The notes under the pieces: generated by a model | What the model saw: only the letters and a program-made list of their open reading frames with translations | What the model was told of the DNA's origin: nothing | The model's database searches: none | Source: Bordetella genomosp. 7 | GTDB taxonomy: Bacteria; Pseudomonadota; Gammaproteobacteria; Burkholderiales; Burkholderiaceae_B | NCBI RefSeq assembly: GCF_002261265.1 | Contig: NZ_NEVK01000008.1 | Location: forward strand, 496,001-560,000 | Direction of reading: 5' to 3' | DNA: 64,000 nucleotides | In this document: positions 18,960 to 29,789 of the stretch, one piece after another | Layout: every line of letters starts with the position of its first letter | Position numbering within the stretch: position 1 is the stretch's first letter | Position numbers and translations under genes: made by a program

Positions 18960-19355
18960 TTAGGCCACGTAGCACAGCACTTCGCCGCCGACGCCGTTTG
19001 CACGGGCCTTGCGGTCGGTCATGACGCCGCGCGAGGTCGAAACGATGGCCACGCCCAGGCCGTTCATGACCTGAGGAATGTTGCTGCGGCCCTTGTAGAT
19101 ACGCAGGCCGGGGCGCGAGACGCGTTCGATGCGCTCGATGACCGGACGGCCGGCGTAGTATTTCAGGGTGATTTCCAGCTCCGGCTTGGCCGGGGTGCCC
19201 TTGACTTCAAAGCCGTCGATGTAGCCTTCGTCCCGCAGCACGGCGGCGATAGCCGCCTTCAGCTTCGAGGAGGGCATGCTCACCGTAACTTTGTCAACTT
19301 GCTGCGCATTGCGAATGCGAGTCAGCATATCGGCGATGGGATCGCTCATGCTCAT
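18960..19355 (-). CDS. rpsH: 30S ribosomal protein S8
   Basis: Encodes 131 residues: [18 protein letters not shown] at the start and the C-terminal block [21 protein letters not shown]8 binds helix 21 of 16S rRNA and in E. coli is the translational repressor of the spc operon by binding the rplE leader. It lies 11 bases downstream of rpsN. Confidence 0.98.
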   Translation of the reverse strand: MSMSDPIADMLTRIRNAQQVDKVTVSMPSSKLKAAIAAVLRDEGYIDGFEVKGTPAKPELEITLKYYAGRPVIERIERVSRPGLRIYKGRSNIPQVMNGLGVAIVSTSRGVMTDRKARANGVGGEVLCYVA

Positions 19356-19366
19356 GTTTTATTCTC

Positions 19367-19672
19367 CTACCAGCTGGCCTTGGTGATGCCGGGAATTTCA
19401 CCCTTCATCGCCATTTCACGCAGTTTGTGGCGGGTCAGGCCAAACTTGCGGAAGACGCCGCGCGGACGGCCGGTAACGGCGCAGCGGTTACGCTGGCGCG
19501 TCGGGTTGGCATTGCGCGGCAGTTGTTGCAGCTTCAGCCGAGCTTGGTAACGCTCTTCGTCGGTCTTCGACTGGTCGTCGATGATCGCCTTCAGTTCGGC
19601 GCGCTTGGCGGCGTACTTGTCGGCCAGCTTGGCGCGCTTGATGTCGCGATTGATGAGGGAAAGTTTAGCCAC
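19367..19672 (-). CDS. rpsN: 30S ribosomal protein S14 (zinc-independent form)
   Basis: Encodes 101 residues, the longer C-minus type. The C-x2-C zinc pairs of short S14 are absent; the core reads [19 protein letters not shown], ending [11 protein letters not shown]. Zinc dependence therefore differs from L36 in the same cluster. It follows rplE by 12 bases. Confidence 0.98.
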   Translation of the reverse strand: MAKLSLINRDIKRAKLADKYAAKRAELKAIIDDQSKTDEERYQARLKLQQLPRNANPTRQRNRCAVTGRPRGVFRKFGLTRHKLREMAMKGEIPGITKASW

Positions 19673-19684
19673 GTCATCAGCCTC

Positions 19685-20224
19685 TTAGTTACGGAACGGG
19701 AAGCTGAAGGCGGTCAACAGCGCCTTGGCTTCTTCGTCGGTCTTGGCGGTAGTGGTGATGCTGATGTTCAGCCCACGCAACGCGTCGATCTTGTCGTACT
19801 CGATCTCGGGGAAAATGATCTGCTCTTTCACACCGATGTTGTAGTTGCCACGACCATCGAAGGCACGGCCCGAGATGCCGCGGAAGTCGCGCACGCGAGG
19901 CAGCGCCACCGCCACCAGGCGATCCAGGAATTCGTACATGCGCTGGCCGCGCAGCGTGACCATGCAGCCGATCGGGTAGTTTTCGCGGATCTTGAAGCCG
20001 GCAATAGCCTTGCGGGTCTTCGTCACCACGGGCTTCTGGCCGGCGATCTTGGCCAGGTCGGCCACGGCATGCTCGATAACCTTCTTGTCGGCAACCGCTT
20101 CCGAGACACCCATGTTCAGGGTGACCTTTGTGATGCGCGGCACTTCCATCAGGCTCTTGTAGCCAAACTTGCCCTGCAGCTCAGGAGCAACCTTGCTTTT
20201 GTAAAGATCTTGCAAACGAGACAT
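19685..20224 (-). CDS. rplE: 50S ribosomal protein L5
   Basis: Encodes 179 residues. Family blocks include [38 protein letters not shown] and the C-terminal [18 protein letters not shown]5 binds 5S rRNA and contacts P-site tRNA. It lies 12 bases after rplX. Confidence 0.98.
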   Translation of the reverse strand: MSRLQDLYKSKVAPELQGKFGYKSLMEVPRITKVTLNMGVSEAVADKKVIEHAVADLAKIAGQKPVVTKTRKAIAGFKIRENYPIGCMVTLRGQRMYEFLDRLVAVALPRVRDFRGISGRAFDGRGNYNIGVKEQIIFPEIEYDKIDALRGLNISITTTAKTDEEAKALLTAFSFPFRN

Positions 20225-20236
20225 GTGTGTCGCCCC

Positions 20237-20557
20237 TTACGCCTTGGCGCCAACAACGGCGCCATTGGAACGGAACACGCGGACCTTGCGACCGTCGATC
20301 ACTTGGACACCGACGCGATCGCCCTTGCCCGTGGCCGGGTTGAACAGCGCCACATTGGAAATATGGATCGGCAGGGTCTTTTCGACGATACCGCCCGGAT
20401 TGTTGGCCATGGGATTGGCCTTGACGTGCTTCTTGACGACGTTGACGCCCTCGACCAGAACGTGGTCGGCATCGACGCGAGCCAGCACGGTACCGCGCCG
20501 CTTCTTGTCGCGGCCGGTCAGGACGATGACTTCGTCGCCTTTACGGATTTTGTTCAT
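20237..20557 (-). CDS. rplX: 50S ribosomal protein L24
   Basis: Encodes 106 residues, with a KOW motif at the N-terminus ([20 protein letters not shown]) and [18 protein letters not shown] later. L24 is one of the initiators of 50S assembly. It follows rplN by ten bases. Confidence 0.98.
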   Translation of the reverse strand: MNKIRKGDEVIVLTGRDKKRRGTVLARVDADHVLVEGVNVVKKHVKANPMANNPGGIVEKTLPIHISNVALFNPATGKGDRVGVQVIDGRKVRVFRSNGAVVGAKA

Positions 20558-20567
20558 CGAGGGCTCC

Positions 20568-20936
20568 TTACAGCACTTCGGGGGCCAGCGACACGATCTT
20601 CATGAACTTCTCGGTACGCAGTTCGCGCGTAACGGGTCCGAAGATGCGGGTGCCGATAGGCTCCAGCTTGGCGTTGAGCAATACGGCGGCATTGCCACCG
20701 AAGCGGATCAGCGAACCGTCTTTGCGGCGCACGCCCTTGGCGGTGCGAACCACCACGGCGTTGTAGATTTCGCCTTTCTTGACGCGGCCGCGGGGGGCTG
20801 CATCTTTGACGCTCACCTTGATGATGTCGCCGATACCGGCATAACGGCGCTTGGAGCCACCGAGCACCTTGATGCACATAACAGCGCGCGCACCGGTGTT
20901 GTCGGCCACGTCCAGCGTGGTCTGCATTTGGATCAT
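20568..20936 (-). CDS. rplN: 50S ribosomal protein L14
   Basis: Encodes 122 residues: [19 protein letters not shown] at the start, [18 protein letters not shown] in the middle and REKFMKI-like sequence at the end ([16 protein letters not shown]). L14 lies at the subunit interface. Here it is the first gene of the spc operon, because the S10 operon ends at rpsQ and a plus-strand gene intervenes. Its promoter must therefore lie in 20937-21459. Confidence 0.98.
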   Translation of the reverse strand: MIQMQTTLDVADNTGARAVMCIKVLGGSKRRYAGIGDIIKVSVKDAAPRGRVKKGEIYNAVVVRTAKGVRRKDGSLIRFGGNAAVLLNAKLEPIGTRIFGPVTRELRTEKFMKIVSLAPEVL

Positions 20937-21459
20937 GATTTTTCCTGTTCCAACTTAACCGGAAACATGGTTTTCCACCCTGGAAACCCCGCATTTCCCG
21001 CCAGTTTTGGTCCCGTCAGGTCCGCCGCCCGCTTTAAAGACAATCTTCAAAGGCAATGCCGCGACCCTGGGTTGAAATCCTGCGGATGCTTCTCCCGCCA
21101 CCGCTAATTGCCCTGACGGCCCGCAGGACCAGCCTGCAAATACCGTGCAAATCAATAACGATAAGTCGGGAAAGCTGTCAATTCTACCCCGGTCGCGAGC
21201 AACATGCAAGTCCTGGCACCCAGTCATTTGGTGTGCCGCCGTGCAGGTGTTGTGTCCGCGCGGCAAGGCAGGGCGGCCCGGGTGCGTCCCTGAAATTTGC
21301 GGGCGCGCGCAGGCGGCGCCCGGCGGGCCGGCCGGGGCCGGCGCCACCTGCCGCAATTGGCTCCCGGCTGGGGTGGCACAGTGGACCAAGCACAGCCGGC
21401 CAAGCTGGTTTAGACTGAGAGGCACTTTACTGCCCCTTTCTTTCGCAAGGAACTCTGGA
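20937..21459. promoter_or_regulatory. 523-base divergent intergenic region between rplN and the aldehyde dehydrogenase gene
   Basis: No convincing gene is present. Short frames here lack ribosome-binding sites and family resemblance. The region must hold the promoter of the spc operon (leftward) and of the dehydrogenase gene (rightward). The part from about 21270 to 21360 is extremely GC-rich with overlapping GGC/GCC inverted repeats. Exact -35/-10 elements could not be assigned. Confidence 0.55.
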
Positions 21460-22887
21460 ATGTACGAACAATTGGCGCTGTATATCGACGGCGAATTCCT
21501 GGCCGGCGAAGGCCGCCGCACGCAAGATGTCATCAATCCGGCCACGCTTGAGGTGCTGGGCCAATTGCCGCATGCCACCGAAGCCGACCTGGATCGTGCG
21601 CTCGCCTCTGCCCAACGCGCCTTCGAATCTTGGAAGCACAGTTCGCCCATGGAGCGCTCGGCTATTTTGCGCAAGGTGGCGTCGCTGTCGCGCGAGCGCG
21701 CCCAGGAAATCGGCCGCAACATGACGCTGGACCAGGGCAAGCCGCTGGCCGAGTCGGTGGGCGAGATCACCTCCTGCGCCGAACATGCCGACTGGCACGC
21801 GGAAGAATGCCGGCGCATCTACGGGCGGGTCGTTCCGCCGCGCAACCCGAACGTGCGCCAGTTTGTCGTACGCGAACCCATCGGCGTATGCGCCGCGTTT
21901 ACCCCCTGGAACTTCCCTTACAACCAGGCTATTCGCAAGATCGCCGCCGCCCTGGGCGCCGGTTGCACGGTTATCCTGAAAGGCCCCGAAGACTCGCCCA
22001 GCGCGGTCATGGCAATCGCCCGCATGTTCCACGAAGCCGGCCTGCCCAAGGGGTGCCTGAACGTTGTCTGGGGCGAGCCCGCCAAGATATCCGACTACCT
22101 GATCCGTTCGCCCATCGTGCGCAAGGTCTCGTTCACCGGCTCGGTGCCGGTGGGCAAGCAGCTGGCCGCGCTGGCAGGCGCGCACATGAAGCGCGTAACG
22201 ATGGAACTGGGCGGCCATTCCCCGGTGCTGGTGTTCGATGACGCCGACGTCGGCCGGGCTGCCGAGATGCTGGCGAAGTTCAAGATCCGCAATGCCGGCC
22301 AGGTTTGCGTGTCGCCGACCCGCTTCTATGTACAGGAAAAGGCCTACGAAGAGTTCCTTGCCCGTTTTACCGAAGTGCTCAAAGGCGTAAAGGTGGGCGA
22401 CGGGCTGCAGGAAGGCACCCAGATGGGGCCCCTGGCGCACGAACGCCGCGTGCCCGCCATGAGCAAATTCGTGGAAGACGCCCGCCAGCGTGGCGGCAAG
22501 ATTGCGCTGGGCGGCGAGCCGATGGACCGCAAGGGCTACTTCTTCTCGCCCACGGTGGTTACCGAGGTGCCTGATGATTCGATGTTGATGACCGAAGAAC
22601 CGTTCGGCCCCTTGGCGCCGGTGGTTCGCTTCAAAGACACCGACGAAGTCCTGCGGCGCGCCAATAGCCTGCCTTTCGGCCTGTCGTCGTACGTGTTCAC
22701 GAACTCGTTGCAGACCGCGACCAAGGTCAGCAATGGGCTCGAGGCGGGTATGGTCAATATCAACCACTTCGGCAGTGCGCTGGCCGAGACGCCTTTCGGC
22801 GGCATCAAAGACAGCGGCATCGGCAGCGAAGGCGGCCTGGAAACCTTTGACGGATACCTGGTCACCAAGTTCATCACGCACGTGTAG
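21460..22887 (+). CDS. NAD(P)-dependent aldehyde dehydrogenase (succinate-semialdehyde-type)
   Basis: Encodes 475 residues of the aldehyde dehydrogenase superfamily, which oxidise aldehydes to acids with NAD(P)+. The catalytic cysteine is in [11 protein letters not shown] (C283), the general base is the glutamate in TMELGGHSP (E249), and the oxyanion asparagine is in FTPWNFP (N151). The glycine turn FTGSVPVGK binds the cofactor. The substrate cannot be fixed; the closest recalled relatives are annotated as succinate-semialdehyde or general aldehyde dehydrogenases. It is the only plus-strand gene inside the 11.9-32.9 kb ribosomal block and separates rpsQ from rplN, normally adjacent. It converges on rpsQ, whose terminator lies just beyond. 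Confidence 0.9.
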   Translation: MYEQLALYIDGEFLAGEGRRTQDVINPATLEVLGQLPHATEADLDRALASAQRAFESWKHSSPMERSAILRKVASLSRERAQEIGRNMTLDQGKPLAESVGEITSCAEHADWHAEECRRIYGRVVPPRNPNVRQFVVREPIGVCAAFTPWNFPYNQAIRKIAAALGAGCTVILKGPEDSPSAVMAIARMFHEAGLPKGCLNVVWGEPAKISDYLIRSPIVRKVSFTGSVPVGKQLAALAGAHMKRVTMELGGHSPVLVFDDADVGRAAEMLAKFKIRNAGQVCVSPTRFYVQEKAYEEFLARFTEVLKGVKVGDGLQEGTQMGPLAHERRVPAMSKFVEDARQRGGKIALGGEPMDRKGYFFSPTVVTEVPDDSMLMTEEPFGPLAPVVRFKDTDEVLRRANSLPFGLSSYVFTNSLQTATKVSNGLEAGMVNINHFGSALAETPFGGIKDSGIGSEGGLETFDGYLVTKFITHV

Positions 22888-22920
22888 GCCCAGCTTGGTG
22901 CAAGGGGGCCTGCGCCAGGC

Positions 22921-22949
22921 GTCAGGCTCCCGCACGGTGCCTGACCGCC
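22921..22949. repeat. Copy of the GTCAGGC...GCCTGAC intergenic repeat
   Basis: A perfect seven-base-pair inverted repeat, GTCAGGC-N11-GCCTGAC, closely matches the copy at 8871 over about 25 bases, including the TCCCGCA loop. It sits between the converging dehydrogenase gene and rpsQ, just before the rpsQ terminator. Confidence 0.72.
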
Positions 22950-22957
22950 TGGAAGGG

Positions 22958-22991
22958 CAAAAAAAAACGGCAAGGAGCAATCCTTGCCGTT
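22958..22991 (-). terminator. Intrinsic terminator of the S10 operon (after rpsQ)
   Basis: On the minus strand an 11-base-pair stem, AACGGCAAGGA/TCCTTGCCGTT, with a four-base loop is followed by a run of about nine T. It is 36 bases beyond the rpsQ stop codon. It shows that the S10 transcript ends here rather than running into rplN. Confidence 0.92.
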
Positions 22992-23026
22992 CTCATGTCA
23001 GGGCGGCGTACCGCCCTGCTGCACCA

Positions 23027-23305
23027 TTAGATGATGCGCACCGCTTCGACCAGACGCACCACGCTCCACGACTTGGAACGCGAGATGGGACGGCCTTCCG
23101 CGATTTCGACAGTGTCGCCTTCGTTGTACTGGTTCGACTCGTCGTGCGCCTTGTACTTTGCGGAACGCATGACGATCTTGCCATAGATGGGGTGCTTGAC
23201 GCGGCGTTCGACCAGAACGACCACAGTCTTGTCCATCTTGTTGCTGACGACCTTGCCAACCAGCGTACGCTGGCGCTTGGGTTGAGTAGTTTGAGTTTCG
23301 CTCAT
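23027..23305 (-). CDS. rpsQ: 30S ribosomal protein S17
   Basis: Encodes 92 residues. The OB-fold core reads [20 protein letters not shown], followed by [19 protein letters not shown] and the end [19 protein letters not shown]17 is a primary 16S rRNA binder. It is the last gene of the S10 operon here. Two bases separate it from rpmC. Confidence 0.98.
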   Translation of the reverse strand: MSETQTTQPKRQRTLVGKVVSNKMDKTVVVLVERRVKHPIYGKIVMRSAKYKAHDESNQYNEGDTVEIAEGRPISRSKSWSVVRLVEAVRII

Positions 23306-23307
23306 GA

Positions 23308-23499
23308 TTATTTCCCTGCCTTCTCGGTCAGCAAGGTACGCACGCGCGCGATGTCGCGCCGCACGTTGCGCAGCTGGCTGGTGTTGGCAAGCTGCTGCGT
23401 GGCCTTCTGCATGCGCAGACCGAATTGCGCCTTCAGCAGGCTTTCGAGTTCTTTACCGAGCTCGGCGGCGTCTTTCGAACGGAGTTCGCTGGCTTTCAT
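23308..23499 (-). CDS. rpmC: 50S ribosomal protein L29
   Basis: Encodes 63 residues: [18 protein letters not shown] and the C-terminal [18 protein letters not shown]29 lies at the tunnel exit beside L23 and takes part in docking of trigger factor and SRP. The start at 23499 is preferred over one six codons upstream because it matches the family. Confidence 0.97.
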
Positions 23500-23509
23500 T
23501 GTGTACTCC

Positions 23510-23926
23510 TTAAGCACCGATATGACGCGCGACGAACGTGGTCGAGATCGGCAGCTTGGCCGCAGCCAGGCGGAACGCCTCGCGCGCCAGCTCTTCGCTC
23601 ACGCCTTCCATTTCGTAGAGCACCTTGCCGGGTTGGATTTCGGCGACCCAGAATTCCGGGTTGCCTTTACCGTTACCCATCCGGACTTCGGCAGGCTTTT
23701 GCGAGATCGGCTTATCCGGGAAAATGCGAATCCAGATACGGCCGCCACGCTTGATGTGACGGTTGATGGCACGACGAGCGGCTTCGATCTGGCGAGCGGT
23801 CAGACGGCCGCGGCCAGTGGCCTTCAGGCCGAACTCACCAAACGAAACGTTGGTACCGCGCGAGGCCAGGCCAGTGTTGCGGCCCTTGTGCTCTTTGCGA
23901 TATTTTCTGCGAGAGGGTTGCAGCAT
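23510..23926 (-). CDS. rplP: 50S ribosomal protein L16
   Basis: Encodes 138 residues: [17 protein letters not shown] at the start, [18 protein letters not shown] in the middle and the loop [15 protein letters not shown] near the peptidyl transferase centre. The conserved arginine hydroxylated in E. coli lies in this last area. It starts two bases after the rpsC stop. Confidence 0.98.
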
Positions 23927-23928
23927 GG

Positions 23929-24720
23929 TTATTCTCCTTCAGGCGCCGGAGCAGCGTCCGCCTTGCGGGGACCACGGCCACGGCCACCCGGACGACCGGG
24001 ACGGCCGCCATCAGGGCGGTCGCCACGCGGCGCGCGACGCGGACGGCGTTCTTCTTCACGCGGGGTAGCGGCTTCGGGCGGCAATTCGCCGTTGGCCAGC
24101 ATGTCGCCCTTATAGACCCAGACCTTGATGCCGATCACACCATAGGTGGTGTGGGCTTCCGAGGTGCCGTAATCGATATTGGCCTTCAGCGTGTGAAGCG
24201 GCACACGACCTTCGCGATACCACTCGGTACGTGCGATTTCGATACCGTTCAAACGGCCCGAGCTCATGATCTTGATGCCCTGGGCGCCCAGGCGCATGGC
24301 GTTCTGCATGGCGCGTTTCATGGCGCGGCGGAACATGATGCGCTTTTCGAGCTGTTGGGCGATCGAATCGGCGACCAGCTGGGCATCGGTTTCCGGCTTG
24401 CGGATTTCCTCGATGTTGACGTGCACGGGCACGCCCATCAGGCGCTGCAGGTCGACCTTCAGGCTTTCGATGTCTTCGCCGCGCTTGCCGATCACCACGC
24501 CCGGACGAGCCGAGTAGACGGTGATGCGGGCATTCTTGGCGGGGCGCTCGATGATGACGCGGCCAACCGAGGCGCTCTTGAGTTTTTTCTTCAGGTACTC
24601 GCGAACGCGGATGTCTTCGGCCAGCATGCCGCCGAAAGCTTTGTCATCAGCGAACCAGCGCGAGGACCAATTACGGGTGACCGCGAGACGGAACCCAGTG
24701 GGGTGAATTTTCTGACCCAT
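23929..24720 (-). CDS. rpsC: 30S ribosomal protein S3 with basic C-terminal extension
   Basis: Encodes 263 residues. The N-terminal KH domain ([30 protein letters not shown]) and the C-terminal S3 domain ([34 protein letters not shown]) are intact. S3 forms the mRNA entry helicase region with S4 and S5. About 30 residues at the end are low-complexity R/G/P-rich, longer than the 233-residue E. coli protein; similar tails occur in other betaproteobacteria. Confidence 0.97.
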   Translation of the reverse strand: MGQKIHPTGFRLAVTRNWSSRWFADDKAFGGMLAEDIRVREYLKKKLKSASVGRVIIERPAKNARITVYSARPGVVIGKRGEDIESLKVDLQRLMGVPVHVNIEEIRKPETDAQLVADSIAQQLEKRIMFRRAMKRAMQNAMRLGAQGIKIMSSGRLNGIEIARTEWYREGRVPLHTLKANIDYGTSEAHTTYGVIGIKVWVYKGDMLANGELPPEAATPREEERRPRRAPRGDRPDGGRPGRPGGRGRGPRKADAAPAPEGE

Positions 24721-24729
24721 CGTGACTCC

Positions 24730-25059
24730 TTAGGCTCCGACCTTGACCGTGATGTGGCAGGTCTGCTTCTCGATGCGGTTACCACGGCCCTTGGCGCGAG
24801 CCGAGAAACGCTTCATCGATTGCGCCTTGTCGACGTAGATCGTGGTGACCTTCAGTTCGTCGATATCGGCGCCGTCGTTGTGTTCGGCATTGGCGATGGC
24901 GGACTCGACAGCCTTTTTCAGGATGCCGGCGGCCTTCTTGGGGGAAAAGGTGAGGATGTTCAGCGCCTGAGCGACCGACTTGCCACGGATCAGATCCGCG
25001 ACCAGACGGGTCTTCTGCGCCGAAATGTGTACCCCACGGATAACGGCAGTAGTTTCCAT
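24730..25059 (-). CDS. rplV: 50S ribosomal protein L22
   Basis: Encodes 109 residues. [20 protein letters not shown] and the hairpin region [20 protein letters not shown] mark L22, whose beta-hairpin lines the exit tunnel and is a site of macrolide resistance mutations. It follows rpsS by three bases. Confidence 0.98.
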   Translation of the reverse strand: METTAVIRGVHISAQKTRLVADLIRGKSVAQALNILTFSPKKAAGILKKAVESAIANAEHNDGADIDELKVTTIYVDKAQSMKRFSARAKGRGNRIEKQTCHITVKVGA

Positions 25060-25062
25060 CGC

Positions 25063-25338
25063 TTACCTCTTCGCCTTCTTGTCCGCAGCGTGGCCCTTGA
25101 ACGTACGGGTCAGCGCGAACTCGCCGAGCTTGTGACCGACCATGTTCTCGTTGATGTAAACGGGAACGTGCTGGCGGCCGTTGTGCACCGCGATCGTCAG
25201 GCCGATGAACTCGGGCAGGATCGTGGAACGGCGCGACCAGGTCTTGATCGGCTTCTTGTCTTTGCCCGCAACGGCCGAGTCCACCTTCTTGATGAGATGG
25301 GCGTCGACAAACGGGCCTTTCTTGATCGAACGTGACAT
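25063..25338 (-). CDS. rpsS: 30S ribosomal protein S19
   Basis: Encodes 91 residues: [38 protein letters not shown] and the C-terminal [19 protein letters not shown]19 sits in the 30S head near the A-site finger. It follows rplB by 12 bases. Confidence 0.98.
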   Translation of the reverse strand: MSRSIKKGPFVDAHLIKKVDSAVAGKDKKPIKTWSRRSTILPEFIGLTIAVHNGRQHVPVYINENMVGHKLGEFALTRTFKGHAADKKAKR

Positions 25339-25350
25339 AGTGTTCGCCTC

Positions 25351-26178
25351 TTACTTGCGCTTGCGCCGTTGGACGATCATATTGTTCGTCCGCTTGTTGC
25401 GACGGGTCTTGTAACCCTTCGAGGGCGTGCCCCACGGGCTGACCGGTTCGCGTGCTTCGCCGGTGCGGCCTTCGCCACCGCCGTGCGGGTGATCCACCGG
25501 GTTCATGGCCACGCCACGAACGGTCGGACGCACACCGCGCCAACGCATTGCACCGGCCTTGCCGATCTGGCGCAGGCTGTGTTCTTCGTTACCGACTTCA
25601 CCGATGGTGGCACGGCACTCGATATGCACGCGACGGACTTCGCCCGAACGCAGACGCACTTGAGCGTAGGTGCCTTCACGGGCCAGCAGCACCGCCGACG
25701 CGCCAGCCGAACGCGCCATCTGGGCGCCCTTGCCGGGGATCATTTCGATGCAGTGGATCGTGGTACCCACCGGGATGTTGCGGATCGGCAGGGTATTGCC
25801 GGCGCGGATGGGGGCTTCGATGCCCGACACCAGCGTGGCGCCCACTTCCAGGCCGCGCGGCGCGATGATGTAGCGACGCTCGCCGTCGGCGTAGCACAGC
25901 AGAGCGATGTGCGCCGTACGGTTGGGGTCGTACTCAAGGCGTTCCACCTTGGCCGGAATGCCATCCTTGTTGCGACGGAAGTCGACAACGCGGTAGTGCT
26001 GCTTGTGGCCACCGCCACGATGACGCACGGTGATATGGCCGTTGTTGTTACGGCCCGAACCGCGGGTCTTCTTTTCGAGCAGGCCGGCGTAGGGCGCGCC
26101 TTTGTGCAGGCTGGCGTTAACCACCTTCACCATGCCGCGGCGGCCAGCCGAGGTCGGTTTTACTTTGACGAGGGCCAT
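25351..26178 (-). CDS. rplB: 50S ribosomal protein L2
   Basis: Encodes 275 residues. The core includes [20 protein letters not shown] and the C-terminal [17 protein letters not shown], whose histidine lies near the peptidyl transferase centre. L2 is required for subunit joining. It begins directly after the rplW stop with no intergenic bases. Confidence 0.98.
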   Translation of the reverse strand: MALVKVKPTSAGRRGMVKVVNASLHKGAPYAGLLEKKTRGSGRNNNGHITVRHRGGGHKQHYRVVDFRRNKDGIPAKVERLEYDPNRTAHIALLCYADGERRYIIAPRGLEVGATLVSGIEAPIRAGNTLPIRNIPVGTTIHCIEMIPGKGAQMARSAGASAVLLAREGTYAQVRLRSGEVRRVHIECRATIGEVGNEEHSLRQIGKAGAMRWRGVRPTVRGVAMNPVDHPHGGGEGRTGEAREPVSPWGTPSKGYKTRRNKRTNNMIVQRRKRK

Positions 26179-26475
26179 TTACTTCACCTCCGCAAAGTCG
26201 ATTTCCTGGCCTTCCTTGAGCGCGACATAGGCCTTGCGCTCGTTGCGACGGCGACCCACGAAGCGGCCAAAGCGCTTGACTTTGCCCTTACGGTTGAGGA
26301 CCTGCACGGACTCGACCTGCACCTTGAACAGCAGTTCGACGGCAGCCTTGATTTCCGGCTTGGTGGCATCGGCCACGACACGGAAAGCGAATTGCTGATT
26401 CTTTTCGGCAACCATGGTGGCCTTTTCGGTCACCACAGGAGCCAGAATGACTTGCATCAGGCGTTCGGCGTTCAT
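26179..26475 (-). CDS. rplW: 50S ribosomal protein L23
   Basis: Encodes 98 residues: [20 protein letters not shown] and [20 protein letters not shown]23 at the tunnel exit binds trigger factor and SRP. Its ATG overlaps the rplD stop (ATGA), a sign of coupled translation. Confidence 0.98.
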   Translation of the reverse strand: MNAERLMQVILAPVVTEKATMVAEKNQQFAFRVVADATKPEIKAAVELLFKVQVESVQVLNRKGKVKRFGRFVGRRRNERKAYVALKEGQEIDFAEVK

Positions 26476-27089
26476 CCCAGCATCTCCTCGAGTTGAGCGA
26501 TGGCCGGCTTGGTGATCAGCACCTTCTTGTAGTGGATCAGCGACAATGGATCGGCGTAACGCGGTTCGACCACGGCAACGTGCGGCAGGTTGCGCGTGGC
26601 GAGGTAGATATTTTCGTCAACGTTGTCGGTGATGATCAGCACCGAATCCAGACCCAGGGTCTTCAGCTTGGCCACGGCCAGCTTGGTCTTGGGCGATTCG
26701 AGGTCGAACGTCTCGACAACAGCGATGCGGTCTTCGCGGGCCAACTGAGACAGAATCGAACGGATGCCCGCGCGATACATCTTCTTGTTGACCTTCTGGC
26801 TGAAGTTTTCTTCAGGCGAGTTGGGGAACGTGCGACCACCCCCACGCCACAGCGGCGACGAGGTCATACCGGCGCGCGCGCGGCCGGTACCCTTTTGGCG
26901 CCAGGGCTTCTTGGTGCTGTGCTTGACTTCGGCGCGGTCTTTCTGGGCGCGGTTGCCACTGCGTGCGTTGGCCTGGTAGGCCACGACGATCTGGTGAACC
27001 AGCGCTTCGTTGAAGTCGCGACCGAAGATGGTGTCCGGCGCGCTGAAAGTAGCGGCCTCACCTTGGTCGTTCAGGAGCTTGAGATCCAT
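26472..27089 (-). CDS. rplD: 50S ribosomal protein L4
   Basis: Encodes 205 residues. The tunnel loop contains [20 protein letters not shown], and the C-terminal half carries [16 protein letters not shown]. In E. coli L4 also autoregulates the S10 operon by binding its leader. Here rpsJ is separated from this unit by a terminator, so any such control would act on a different leader. It lies five bases after rplC. Confidence 0.98.
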   Translation of the reverse strand: MDLKLLNDQGEAATFSAPDTIFGRDFNEALVHQIVVAYQANARSGNRAQKDRAEVKHSTKKPWRQKGTGRARAGMTSSPLWRGGGRTFPNSPEENFSQKVNKKMYRAGIRSILSQLAREDRIAVVETFDLESPKTKLAVAKLKTLGLDSVLIITDNVDENIYLATRNLPHVAVVEPRYADPLSLIHYKKVLITKPAIAQLEEMLG

Positions 27090-27094
27090 GTTGC

Positions 27095-27784
27095 TTACGC
27101 CCCCTTCTTGGCCGGCGCCTTGATGGCCGGACGCACGACGACATCGCCACCCGCGTGGCCCGGGACTGCGCCCTTGACCAACAGCAGGCCACGTTCGGCG
27201 TCGACGCGCACGATGTCGAGGTTTTGAACAGTACGGGTCACGTCGCCCAAGTGGCCAGCCATGCGCTTGCCGGGGAAGATGCGGCCCGGGTCTTGCGCCT
27301 GGCCGATCGAGCCGGGCACGCGGTGCGAACGCGAGTTACCGTGCGAAGCGCGTTGCGAACCGAAGTTGTGGCGCTTGATGGTGCCGGCGAAGCCCTTACC
27401 GATGGTGGTGCCGGTGACGTCGACCTGCTGGCCGGCCTCGAAGACGGATTCCACGGCAATGACGGCGCCCGGGGTGAATTCGGCCAGACGGGCCGGATCC
27501 AGGCGGAATTCTTTCAGGATGCTGCCGGCTTCGGCGCCGGCCTTGGCATAGTGACCGGTTTGCGGCTTGGTCACGCGCGAGGCACGACGAGTGCCATAAG
27601 CCACCTGGATCGCGGCATAGCCGTCGGCTTCCAGGGACTTGATCTGGGTCACGCGGTTGTTCGACACGTCCAGCACGGTTACCGGAATGGATTCACCATC
27701 TTCGGTAAAAATGCGGGTCATGCCGACCTTGCGACCCACCAGACCCAGCCGGTGCGCGGCGGGCGTGGACGTCGTATTCGACAT
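27095..27784 (-). CDS. rplC: 50S ribosomal protein L3
   Basis: Encodes 229 residues. The family signature [20 protein letters not shown] and [20 protein letters not shown] are intact; the latter includes the loop reaching the peptidyl transferase centre. ATG at 27784 has GGAG seven bases upstream. A methionine four codons earlier is less likely. It heads the rplC-rpsQ unit, as rpsJ lies behind a terminator. Confidence 0.97.
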   Translation of the reverse strand: MSNTTSTPAAHRLGLVGRKVGMTRIFTEDGESIPVTVLDVSNNRVTQIKSLEADGYAAIQVAYGTRRASRVTKPQTGHYAKAGAEAGSILKEFRLDPARLAEFTPGAVIAVESVFEAGQQVDVTGTTIGKGFAGTIKRHNFGSQRASHGNSRSHRVPGSIGQAQDPGRIFPGKRMAGHLGDVTRTVQNLDIVRVDAERGLLLVKGAVPGHAGGDVVVRPAIKAPAKKGA

Positions 27785-28054
27785 TGTTTTCTCCATTCCC
27801 GACTGCGATTGGTCGGGGCTAATCGGACCGGAAAACAGCTCCGGGCCTACAAATTCAGGTAACCAGCGGCAAGCAACTACAAATAACCGGCCACGGCTTC
27901 TGCTGCCAAAACGGCAAGCTGGGCATCATACCATGCTTCAAACCAAGATCGCAAGGCTCTCTTTGCGTGCGCGCCTGGCCGGGCATGTGGGCGTGGGGCC
28001 GCGCGTGCCTGGCGCAACCCGGCATGCACAATGCATGCGGCATCCGGCAAAACA
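27785..28054 (-). promoter_or_regulatory. Leader and promoter region of the rplC-rpsQ (S10) unit
   Basis: About 270 bases without a convincing gene lie between the rpsJ terminator and rplC. Because the upstream transcript probably ends at 28055-28085, this stretch should contain the promoter and 5' leader of the remaining S10 operon. It includes an ATGCATGC-type repeat (around 28023-28036). No reliable -35/-10 pair could be chosen. Confidence 0.5.
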
Positions 28055-28085
28055 AAATGGCCGTACCCGCGAGGGACGGCCATTT
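28041..28085 (-). terminator. Intrinsic terminator after rpsJ
   Basis: On the minus strand AAATGGCCGT pairs with ACGGCCATTT, with an inner CCC/GGG helix around GCGA (one bulged A). TTTTGTTTTG follows. It lies about 55 bases after the rpsJ stop codon and separates rpsJ from rplC, which are cotranscribed in E. coli. Confidence 0.85.
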
Positions 28086-28138
28086 ACTGTGCGGTATCGA
28101 CGCGAGACGCAGGTGCGGACGCGTCGCGACCCACCTTA

Positions 28139-28450
28139 TTACTGCAACGCGATTTCCACGTCGACGCCGGCCGGCAGATCGAGACGCATCAGGGCGTCCA
28201 CGGTCTTGTCGGTGGGATCCACGATGTCCATCAGGCGCTGGTGCGTGCGAATCTCGAACTGGTCGCGCGACGACTTGTTCACGTGGGGCGAACGCAGCAC
28301 GTCGTAGCGACGGATGCGCGTGGGCAGCGGCACGGGGCCACGAACCACGGCGCCAGTACGCTTGGCGGTATCGACGATTTCTGCCGCCGACTGATCGATC
28401 AGCTTGTAGTCGAAAGCTTTCAAGCGGATGCGGATCTTCTGGTTTTTCAT
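28139..28450 (-). CDS. rpsJ: 30S ribosomal protein S10 (NusE)
   Basis: Encodes 103 residues: [40 protein letters not shown] and [18 protein letters not shown]10 is part of the 30S head and, as NusE, joins NusB in antitermination. Here it is the last gene of the str unit behind tuf, with a hairpin on the upstream side and a terminator downstream. Confidence 0.98.
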   Translation of the reverse strand: MKNQKIRIRLKAFDYKLIDQSAAEIVDTAKRTGAVVRGPVPLPTRIRRYDVLRSPHVNKSSRDQFEIRTHQRLMDIVDPTDKTVDALMRLDLPAGVDVEIALQ

Positions 28451-28473
28451 GGTGATTCCTAAAGAACGAAAGA

Positions 28474-28505
28474 CGAAGGCGGTAGAAGAGGACCCGCCGC
28501 CTTCG
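28474..28505 (-). other. Hairpin between tuf (copy 1) and rpsJ
   Basis: A nine-base-pair stem, CGAAGGCGG/CCGCCTTCG, has a 14-base loop. On the minus strand TCTTTCGTTC follows, which is T-rich but interrupted. It may be a weak terminator or an RNA processing/stability element that sets the tuf to rpsJ ratio. Confidence 0.5.
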
Positions 28506-28521
28506 CTGGTGAGGGATCGCC

Positions 28522-29712
<1,191 letters not shown>

Positions 29713-29752
29713 GATCTTGTCCTTTGACTTTCAAGGAAACTGGGATGATTTG

Positions 29753-29779
29753 CCACGCTTCCGGATCACGGAAGCGTGG
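29753..29779 (-). other. Stable hairpin between fusA and tuf
   Basis: A perfect 11-base-pair stem, CCACGCTTCCG/CGGAAGCGTGG, closes a five-base loop, just after the fusA stop. No T tract follows on the minus strand, so it is more likely a processing or stability element than a terminator. Confidence 0.55.
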
Positions 29780-29789
29780 CGACGGTTAT

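Noticed and set aside
21056-21418. A small plus-strand frame upstream of the aldehyde dehydrogenase gene
   Set aside because: Proline/arginine-rich translation of extremely GC-rich DNA without a ribosome-binding site or known motif.
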